Made by a program: the position numbers and the translations under genes | Origin: SIG307 sp964545045 | GTDB taxonomy: Bacteria; Bacillota; Clostridia; Lachnospirales; Lachnospiraceae | Reading direction: 5' to 3' | DNA length: 64,000 bases | Assembly (NCBI GenBank): GCA_964545045.1 | Contig: CAZJEN010000015.1 | Span: 1-64,000, forward strand | Shown here: positions 58,371 to 64,000 of the stretch, piece by piece | Layout: each line of letters begins with the position of its first letter | Position numbering within the stretch: the stretch's first letter is position 1 | The notes under the pieces: model-generated | Database searches by the model: none | Told to the model about the DNA's origin: nothing | Seen by the model: only the letters and a program-made list of their open reading frames with translations

Positions 58371-58943
58371 TTACTTTTCCAACACTTCTGTCAATTCCCG
58401 AAATGTATGATTCTTTTTATCCTTATCCGCCAATATTACCTCCGCTTCCGTTACCGGCCACGGAATAGCAAGTTCCTTATCGTTCCACATAACACCGAAT
58501 TCATCTCCCGGCGCATACAGTCTCGTACATTTATAGGAAAAGGTCGCCGTCTCGGATAACACCGCGAACCCATGCAAAAATCCTTCCGGTATCAAAAGCT
58601 GCTTCTTATTTTCCTCTGAAAGCACCACACTGAAATACTGCCCGTAAGTAGCACTTCCCTTTCTGACGTCCACTACCACATCGTAAATCTCACCTTGCAG
58701 TACCCGGACCAACTTGCCCTGAGGTTGTGTCAACTGCATATGCAGTCCGCGCAGCACCCCCTTCTTTGATCTGCTTTCGTTATCCTGTACATATCGGCAT
58801 AAGGTTCCGTCCGCATGCTTTACATAGGGAGCAAACTCCTCATTATAAGTCTCCAAAAAATAGCCTCTCTCGTCCGCAAATATTGTGGGTTCTACCACAT
58901 ATAACCCCTCCATCGTTGTCTCATGAAACGTAAATTTCCCCAT
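58371..58943 (-). CDS. rfbC: dTDP-4-dehydrorhamnose 3,5-epimerase
   Basis: 190 aa from the ATG at 58943 (MGKFTFHETTMEG), 12 bases after GGAGG; a longer start adds nine residues without a ribosome binding site. RGYFLETYNEEFAPY, NESRSKKGVLRGLHMQLTQP with the catalytic His, and PEGFLHGFAVLSETATFSYK. Third step of dTDP-L-rhamnose synthesis, first gene of the rfbCABD operon. Its upstream region is part of the 331-bp tandem duplication. Confidence 0.95.
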   Translation of the reverse strand: MGKFTFHETTMEGLYVVEPTIFADERGYFLETYNEEFAPYVKHADGTLCRYVQDNESRSKKGVLRGLHMQLTQPQGKLVRVLQGEIYDVVVDVRKGSATYGQYFSVVLSEENKKQLLIPEGFLHGFAVLSETATFSYKCTRLYAPGDEFGVMWNDKELAIPWPVTEAEVILADKDKKNHTFRELTEVLEK

Positions 58944-59117
58944 TCCGTTTTCATACCTCCGTATCATCATATATTACATATTTTTAATGGTCACAATAAA
59001 AATGCATACAACTCCATTTTTATTATACTCAGCCCCGTAACATCTGGCAAGATAAATCTTCGGAAGACCTCACGAAATCCTCTTTTCTCTCTGTCGAAAT
59101 TTCTTTTCATCTCCCCC

Positions 59118-59172
59118 TTGACAAATCATTCTACACGATATAGAATATAGTTAATTCTACAAGACGTAGAAT
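59118..59172 (+). promoter_or_regulatory. First copy of the blaI promoter and operators
   Basis: Duplicate of 59449-59503: TTGACA at 59118-59123, TAGAAT at 59141-59146, operators at 59128-59146 and 59154-59172. It drives the truncated blaI fragment and may read through into the intact copy. Confidence 0.75.
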
Positions 59173-59195
59173 CTCATAGGAAAGGAGGTATTACC

Positions 59196-59318
59196 TTGGC
59201 AGATTTACAGATGGGTCCGATCGAATCCCGCTTTGCGGATATTATCTGGGAGAATGAACCGATTTCCACCACAGAGCTTGTTGCCCGCTCCGTATCATCA
59301 TATATTACATATTTTTAA
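59196..59318 (+). pseudogene. Truncated 5' copy of blaI
   Basis: Same TTG start and ribosome binding site as the intact gene (59527); identical for 31 codons (MADLQMGPIESRFADIIWEN...), then the frame continues nine codons into repeat sequence (SVSSYITYF) and stops. It encodes only the start of the winged helix and cannot be a functional repressor. Confidence 0.9.
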
Positions 59319-59448
59319 TGGTCACAATAAAAATGCATACAACTCCATTTTTATTATACTCAGCCCCGTAACATCTGGCAAGATAAATCTTCGGAAGACC
59401 TCACGAAATCCTCTTTTCTCTCTGTCGAAATTTCTTTTCATCTCCCCC

Positions 59449-59503
59449 TTGACAAATCATTCTACACGATATAGAATATAGTTAATTCTACAAGACGTAG
59501 AAT
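59449..59503 (+). promoter_or_regulatory. blaI promoter with two BlaI-type operators
   Basis: TTGACA (59449-59454), 17-bp spacer, TAGAAT (59472-59477). Two 19-bp dyads of the same design, ATTCTACACGATATAGAAT (59459-59477, covering the -10) and ATTCTACAAGACGTAGAAT (59485-59503, at the transcript start), are the expected autorepression sites of the BlaI-like protein. Confidence 0.8.
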
Positions 59504-59526
59504 CTCATAGGAAAGGAGGTATTACC

Positions 59527-59892
59527 TTGGCAGATTTACAGATGGGTCCGATCGAATCCCGCTTTGCGGATATTATCTGGGAGAATGAACCGATTTCCAC
59601 CACAGAGCTTGTTGCCCGCAGCGAGGAAGCCTTCGGTTGGAAGAAGACAACGACCTACACCGTATTAAAGCGCCTTTGCGAAAAGGGTATTTTTCAGACC
59701 GTTAAGAGCACCGTCACTTCTTTGATGTCCCGACAGGAGTTCTACTCCGTCCGGAGCGAAAATTTTGTAAAGGAGACCTTTGACGGCTCTCTTCCGGCAT
59801 TTTTCGCTGCCTTTACGGCACGAAAGACACTGACTCCGGAGGAGATTGCAGAGCTTAGAAACATGATTGACTCTTATGGGGAGGGAAAATAA
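59527..59892 (+). CDS. BlaI/MecI/CopY-family transcriptional repressor
   Basis: 121 aa from a TTG at 59527 with AAAGGAGG upstream. N-terminal winged helix (SRFADIIWENEPISTTELVA, FGWKKTTTYTVLKRLCEKGI) and C-terminal dimerisation helices. It should bind the two dyads in its own promoter and be inactivated by proteolysis after a signal through the BlaR1-like protein whose ATG overlaps its stop (TAATGG). The protease-sensitive region (FFAAFTARKTLTPEEIAELR) is of normal form. Signal unknown; no beta-lactamase gene is present. Confidence 0.92.
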   Translation: MADLQMGPIESRFADIIWENEPISTTELVARSEEAFGWKKTTTYTVLKRLCEKGIFQTVKSTVTSLMSRQEFYSVRSENFVKETFDGSLPAFFAAFTARKTLTPEEIAELRNMIDSYGEGK

Positions 59893-62750
59893 TGGAACGT
59901 GTATTTTTAGCAATATTCGGCATGAGCATCACCGCCAGCCTGCTTGCGGTTGCCGTGCTGGCGCTTCGGCTGCTTCTGAAAAAAGCACCGAAAGCTTTGT
60001 TTTGTATTTTATGGGGATTTGTTGCCGTCCGGCTGATTTGTCCGATTTCCTTGGAAAGTCCCTTCAGCCTGGTTCCGGCGAAGCTTACAACCTCGGATTC
60101 CGTACTTGATCGGGTAGATTTTGAAAAGGTTCATGCGCTTTCTGCACAGAAATCCCTTTCGGAACTGCCTCAAGGAAATGTCACTGTTTTTCAACCGGAG
60201 CAGATTCCGGGAGAGGTATTAAACACCCTTCCTGCAGAAAATACCGGAATATCCGATAATTCTTCCGAGGCTTTATCGACAACACCGGCCGGCACCTTAT
60301 CCGACGCTGCGGCATCCGACCTGCAAGCACCGGAAAGCAGCCTTATCATTCCGACTCCGGCCACCACCGCCTTTACCGAAGAGAATGCTTCCTTCTTAAA
60401 AGGGCTTTCCTTTGTCGCTTCCGTCCTTTGGCCGGTAGGCATCGCCGTTATGCTGCTCTATGCAGGTATCAGTTATTTACGCATCCGAAAAAAGACCAAG
60501 GAAGCGGTTTATCTCAGAGAGAACATCTGGCTTTGTGACCATGTGGCATCTCCGTTTATCCTGGGCACATTTCGTCCGCGGATCATCCTGCCGTCCTCTA
60601 TCAAACCGGAGGAGGCAGAGCATGTGATTGCCCACGAGCAGGCCCATCTGAAGCGTTTTGACCACTTCTGGAAACCTCTCGGATTTTTGTTGTTGTCCGT
60701 ATATTGGTTCAATCCGGTATTATGGATTGCCTACATATTCCTTTGCAAGGATATCGAATTGGCTTGTGATGAACGGGTGATCCGGAAAATGAACACCGAG
60801 GAAATCAAGTCCTATTCCTCTACGCTGCTGAATTACAGCATTTCCCGGAAGATGATTTCCGTTTGTCCGTTGGCCTTCGGTGAGGTCCATGTAAAGAAAA
60901 GAATTAAGAATGTACTGCATTACAAGAAACCTGCCTTCTGGGTGATTGTCCTTGCCGTTGTTTCCTGTATCACGGTGGCGGTTTGCTTTTTGACCAACCC
61001 GGTAAAACCGGAAAAGGACACAAACCAAGCAGCTTCCGAAGACAAAGGCGAGCAGCTTTTCCTCTCCTTTGCCCTTAAGGAAACCGGTACCGACATCATC
61101 GGATTGGAACTTTCCTCCGAACCGTATACCTGCTTTACTAAGGAACAGCTGTCGGACATTACCCTTCCGGTCACCTGGACCAACCACAACCATAACCGGG
61201 CTCTCACCTACGGAGAAGTTTTTGATGTTCTTCATTATAAGGGCGACGAATGGGTTACCTGTGCAACGGAGGAGTTTGCTTTCCCAGCGGTTGCCAATCT
61301 CCTTCCGCAGAAAACAGAGCAGGAAAGGACCTACTCCCTGAACTATTTTGATCTTTCTGAAAACGGTCTTTACCGCTTCCGGGCAGAGCCGACAGAAGGA
61401 AGCTATGTGTGGTTTGATTTTGAAGTGACTGCCGTATACGAAAACGACGCGGATTCTCTTCCGGACTCCGCACTGCTGGCCATTCTGGATACCATAACCA
61501 AAGACAAGCTGCATGTTTCCGGCATCCGTACCGAGTACAAAGAACTGTGTGACCTTCTGCTGGCAGGCGGCAACAATACCGTAACCTGCTTTGTGAACGC
61601 TCTCACAGTTGCGAAAAGCTACGGTCCGCGGGAATATTTCATGGCACAGATTTGTTCCGAGCTTACGGGAATCGGTTTAGAAAATGGAGAATACGACCCG
61701 GAAAGCTGGTGGGGCTCCGGCGATGAATGGTTACGTATTTACAACAAGCATCTGGCTTCGGAGGAGTATCGCGAACTGGCTGCTTCCGAGGGAAATCTGC
61801 CTTCCGGTACTGTGGCTGCCTGGAAAAACACGGCTTTACTGGCAGATTACTACAACCCGAAAACACCGATGCCGCGCTCAATTGTCTGGGTGAACTATTT
61901 TTACAACCGGACAAAGAACCCGGACGGTTCTCTCGTAATGGAGCTTCCGGAGTTTCCGGGAATCACCTTTTATGTTGATGACCAAAAGGTTAGCGCCGAT
62001 ACATCGGCAGGCAGACTGACACTGTTTTCCTACCATACCATTTGGACCACCTATCTTGCGGACTTAAACAATGACAGCTACCCGGAGATTTGTGCAACCA
62101 TCAGCACCGATGCCGCACCGGAACACTTACAGGTTGTGGTTTATGATTTCAAGAACCGGAGAAGCTACCCGCTCCATGACAACGTCCGTTACGACTATGC
62201 AATCATCGGAAGTGCGGATTCCTTGTTCATACAAATGACGGACCGTAAAAAGGAGCAGGATGTTTTCGTAGGAAAACCGGTCTTGATTGAAAAGCCGGAA
62301 GAGAAGGCTGTCTCCTTACAAATAACACAGGCAGATGAGCACCTTTACAGCAAGGCATGGACTGCGGATAATCAGATTGACTTAATGGGTTACAGCAACC
62401 TGTACGCCGACCTGCAAATGAGCGAAAATCGTTTTGTTTCAAACAGCGTTTATCCGATATGCCGTATTATTACCGAGGAAGACTGGGAAGCATTTACCGC
62501 TGTCTATGCGGATGTCACCCTTTGGAAAGACGGGCAACTTCTTTCCATTAAGGAAGCACTGGGAGAAGACGTGGCATTCTATATGGAATATTGTCAAAGT
62601 CCGGAGGCAGCCTCCAATTGGATAAACTACCCGGGAATCCAACCGTGTACAGCCATTTATTTAACACCACACGGCCTGTCTGCAGGCATTACCTCCACAT
62701 CGAACAATCAGGGATTTTCCTCTCTGCAAACCGGGACAGGAGAAGCATAA
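59892..62750 (+). CDS. BlaR1-like M56 metallopeptidase with large extracellular sensor
   Basis: 952 aa. N-terminal membrane helices (~1-60, 172-195), zinc-protease motif HEQAH at ~248-252 with a further acidic ligand in DIELACDERV (~287-295), and a fourth helix at ~351-367. The C-terminal ~585 residues are extracellular and do not show the penicillin-binding Ser-x-x-Lys domain of true BlaR1. They include a calcium-loop-like ADLNNDSYPEICATIS segment. On sensing an unknown signal it would cleave the BlaI-like repressor. Residues ~70-165 form a Ser/Thr/Pro-rich insertion between helices. Confidence 0.88.
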   Translation: MERVFLAIFGMSITASLLAVAVLALRLLLKKAPKALFCILWGFVAVRLICPISLESPFSLVPAKLTTSDSVLDRVDFEKVHALSAQKSLSELPQGNVTVFQPEQIPGEVLNTLPAENTGISDNSSEALSTTPAGTLSDAAASDLQAPESSLIIPTPATTAFTEENASFLKGLSFVASVLWPVGIAVMLLYAGISYLRIRKKTKEAVYLRENIWLCDHVASPFILGTFRPRIILPSSIKPEEAEHVIAHEQAHLKRFDHFWKPLGFLLLSVYWFNPVLWIAYIFLCKDIELACDERVIRKMNTEEIKSYSSTLLNYSISRKMISVCPLAFGEVHVKKRIKNVLHYKKPAFWVIVLAVVSCITVAVCFLTNPVKPEKDTNQAASEDKGEQLFLSFALKETGTDIIGLELSSEPYTCFTKEQLSDITLPVTWTNHNHNRALTYGEVFDVLHYKGDEWVTCATEEFAFPAVANLLPQKTEQERTYSLNYFDLSENGLYRFRAEPTEGSYVWFDFEVTAVYENDADSLPDSALLAILDTITKDKLHVSGIRTEYKELCDLLLAGGNNTVTCFVNALTVAKSYGPREYFMAQICSELTGIGLENGEYDPESWWGSGDEWLRIYNKHLASEEYRELAASEGNLPSGTVAAWKNTALLADYYNPKTPMPRSIVWVNYFYNRTKNPDGSLVMELPEFPGITFYVDDQKVSADTSAGRLTLFSYHTIWTTYLADLNNDSYPEICATISTDAAPEHLQVVVYDFKNRRSYPLHDNVRYDYAIIGSADSLFIQMTDRKKEQDVFVGKPVLIEKPEEKAVSLQITQADEHLYSKAWTADNQIDLMGYSNLYADLQMSENRFVSNSVYPICRIITEEDWEAFTAVYADVTLWKDGQLLSIKEALGEDVAFYMEYCQSPEAASNWINYPGIQPCTAIYLTPHGLSAGITSTSNNQGFSSLQTGTGEA

Positions 62751-62785
62751 ATAGGAAATGTGAATTTCCCATAAAACAAAGGAAC

Positions 62786-62832
62786 AGGGACAATTGCAGT
62801 TGATTTCTCAATTACAATTGTCCCTTATTTTT
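62786..62832 (+). terminator. Terminator after the blaR1-like gene
   Basis: AGGGACAATTG (62786-62796) pairs with CAATTGTCCCT (62815-62825), followed by TATTTTT to 62832. Confidence 0.85.
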
Positions 62833-62861
62833 CGTTTTGATTCCCGATATTTATAATCTGA

Positions 62862-63938
62862 TTATCTCTTGTAAAAGAAATTATCCTCCGGCAACGTGCC
62901 TCCCACAGAGGCCGGATTCTGCTCAAATAATACATTCAGATATGCATTTGCCTTTGCCTTCATCTCATCGCCTTCGATTAGTACAATGTTGCAGTACGGA
63001 ATTGCCTTCTTTGCAATTGGTGCCTTGAAAATATCAAACTTCTCGGACAATGCCGCTGCCGCATCCACATTTTCCACCGTATATGCTGCAGAAACCACAT
63101 ATTCCTCTAAAAATGCATTTACCACATCCGGATTCTCGGTCAAATACTTCGTATTTGCCACCACAACACCGGTAACTACCGTGGAACCTTCGTTGAAAGC
63201 TTCCCATTCCCTCGTGATATCCAGCGCAATACGGGCCTTTGCGTTACTGTTTAACACCGTGGTTACATACGGCTGCGGAAGCATAGCCACCGCATTCTCC
63301 GTCTGGGATAAAATTGCCGCTACCTCGGTAGCCTCGGACTTATACTCTACGGTTACATCCTTGCCCGGCTCCATGCCTGCGGACTTTAACAGCCAGTTTA
63401 AGGTGTACTCCGGCGTAGTTCCTTTACCGGTAGAATAAATGGTCTTGCCTCTTAAATCCTCTACCGTCTGAACCGTCTCACCGGTCTCTACGATGTACAG
63501 CACGCCCAAGGTATTAATACCAAGCATGGTAACCCCACCCTTGGATTTATTGTAAAGCACGGAAGCCAGATTACACGGAACCGCCGCAATCGGGATATCG
63601 CCTTTGATAATGCTGGCGGTAATCTCATCTGCCGCGCCCGCAATGGTAAACTTGTAGTTATTCGCGGTAGTACCTGCCTCCGCATCCTCCATCATCTTCA
63701 GCATACCAAGAGCCGTCGGTCCCTTCATTGCCGCAATATTTACATCCACCTTTGCCTTCGGAGCTTCCGTCGGTGCTGCAGTCGGCTGTGTATCCTGACC
63801 TTCCTCACCGCTTGCTGCCTCCTGGGTCACCACCGGTTCCATCGTCGGCTCTGCCGGACCTTCATCCTGCTTTCCGCAACTTGCAAAAGCAGACACCAGC
63901 ATCATAGCCGTCAACAACAATGCTAACTTCTTTTTCAT
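62862..63938 (-). CDS. ABC transporter substrate-binding lipoprotein (NMT1/ThiY/SsuA-like)
   Basis: 358 aa. Lipoprotein signal with VSAFASCGK (Cys ~21), then a Pro/Thr/Glu-rich linker (~25-60) and a two-lobed periplasmic-binding fold: VDVNIAAMKGPTALGMLKMM, IAAVPCNLASVLYNKSKGG, TGKGTTPEYTLNWLLKSAGM, NAVAMLPQPYVTTVL. Family members bind thiamine precursors, sulfonates or nitrate. It is on the same strand and in the same transport class as the permease-ATPase fusion at 53895-55412, from which it is separated by the rfb and bla genes. The ATG is preceded by GTGAGGATTTATT. Confidence 0.85.
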   Translation of the reverse strand: MKKKLALLLTAMMLVSAFASCGKQDEGPAEPTMEPVVTQEAASGEEGQDTQPTAAPTEAPKAKVDVNIAAMKGPTALGMLKMMEDAEAGTTANNYKFTIAGAADEITASIIKGDIPIAAVPCNLASVLYNKSKGGVTMLGINTLGVLYIVETGETVQTVEDLRGKTIYSTGKGTTPEYTLNWLLKSAGMEPGKDVTVEYKSEATEVAAILSQTENAVAMLPQPYVTTVLNSNAKARIALDITREWEAFNEGSTVVTGVVVANTKYLTENPDVVNAFLEEYVVSAAYTVENVDAAAALSEKFDIFKAPIAKKAIPYCNIVLIEGDEMKAKANAYLNVLFEQNPASVGGTLPEDNFFYKR

Positions 63939-64000
63939 AATAAATCCTCACTTTCTTCTGACCGGGAACGTATCCCGTATCCTCAGAATTTTTATTTCTC

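Larger units (their letters stand above)
58957..59619. repeat. Perfect 331-bp tandem duplication spanning the rfbC-blaI promoter region
   Basis: Positions 58957-59288 are repeated at 59288-59619 with period 331 and, by eye, no mismatch. Each copy carries the blaI promoter, two operators, the ribosome binding site and the first 31 codons of blaI. The first blaI copy runs into the next repeat and stops after 40 codons. The 1-bp overlap at the junction (C at 59288) gives only minimal homology. Either a very recent duplication or an assembly artefact. Confidence 0.95.

Noticed and set aside
1..64000. CRISPR arrays, rRNA and tRNA genes
   Set aside because: No spaced identical repeats of CRISPR type, no rRNA stretches and no cloverleaf-like sequence were noticed; the only short tandem repeats are the LytTR sites and the protein-coding PTATP repeat.

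Overview
The window looks like chromosomal DNA of a spore-forming Clostridia, most likely a Lachnospiraceae member. The evidence is a T-box-controlled short (eukaryote-like) ProRS, a CotS-type spore coat kinase, a DUF4860-type pilus locus, a c-di-GMP-I riboswitch, strong AGGAGG ribosome binding sites and frequent GTG/TTG starts. Almost every gene is on the minus strand, so transcription mostly runs from high to low coordinates. No rRNA, tRNA or CRISPR array was seen.

Region by region. 1-3.9 kb is an accessory island: the end of an IS3-family element, hsdM plus a half-size hsdS with no hsdR in view, a small zinc-ribbon membrane protein, a 47-aa protein and a compact promoter-terminator unit that predicts a ~75-nt RNA. 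3.9-16.6 kb is housekeeping: proS behind a long leader (T-box plus a 229-bp palindromic insert), a chemoreceptor fused to a YcgR/PilZ c-di-GMP module, a CDF transporter, an AI-2E-family permease, a cytidylate-kinase-like protein, hflK/hflC, a HAD phosphatase, a PEGA protein and TraX.

16.6-27.5 kb is the most interesting stretch, a quorum-sensing-type peptide locus. An AgrC/AgrA-like pair (GHKL kinase and LytTR regulator) sits upstream of four LytTR-type repeats spaced exactly 21 bp apart, which abut a promoter. Downstream lie a 23-aa peptide, two paralogous small proteins (one frameshifted in an A10 tract), an SdpI-like immunity protein, a double-Gly precursor with no Lys or Arg, a radical SAM enzyme, a PqqD-like/GNAT fusion, further 26- and 27-aa peptides, a C39-peptidase ABC exporter, a short HlyD protein and a second double-Gly bacteriocin. 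I read this as a RiPP/bacteriocin biosynthesis, export and immunity locus.

27.7-33.6 kb holds a CotS-like gene and a type IV pilus cluster (pilT, several pilin-like membrane proteins, pilC) with no pilB in view, then a transglutaminase lipoprotein. 33.6-50.4 kb is an exopolysaccharide locus: pyruvyl transferase, F420-type ferredoxin oxidoreductase, glycosyltransferases, Wzx, EpsG/Wzy, Wzz/CpsD-like chain-length proteins, and an acyl-AMP ligase/ACP/acyltransferase trio. A plus-strand glycosidase-like and a plus-strand phosphoesterase gene, each with its own promoter, interrupt it. 50.6-52.3 kb is a Pro/Thr-repeat stalk protein that reads as one gene across a 100-N gap, preceded by a c-di-GMP-I aptamer and a hairpin that covers its ribosome binding site. 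52.4-64 kb holds cca, a permease-ATPase fusion, rfbDBAC for dTDP-rhamnose, a blaI/blaR1-like pair whose promoter region is duplicated in a perfect 331-bp tandem repeat, and a substrate-binding lipoprotein that probably serves the permease-ATPase fusion.

Common theme: the c-di-GMP aptamer, the PilZ chemoreceptor, the type IV pilus genes, the polysaccharide locus and the stalk protein all fit control of surface attachment. This functional link is inferred from gene content, not shown directly.
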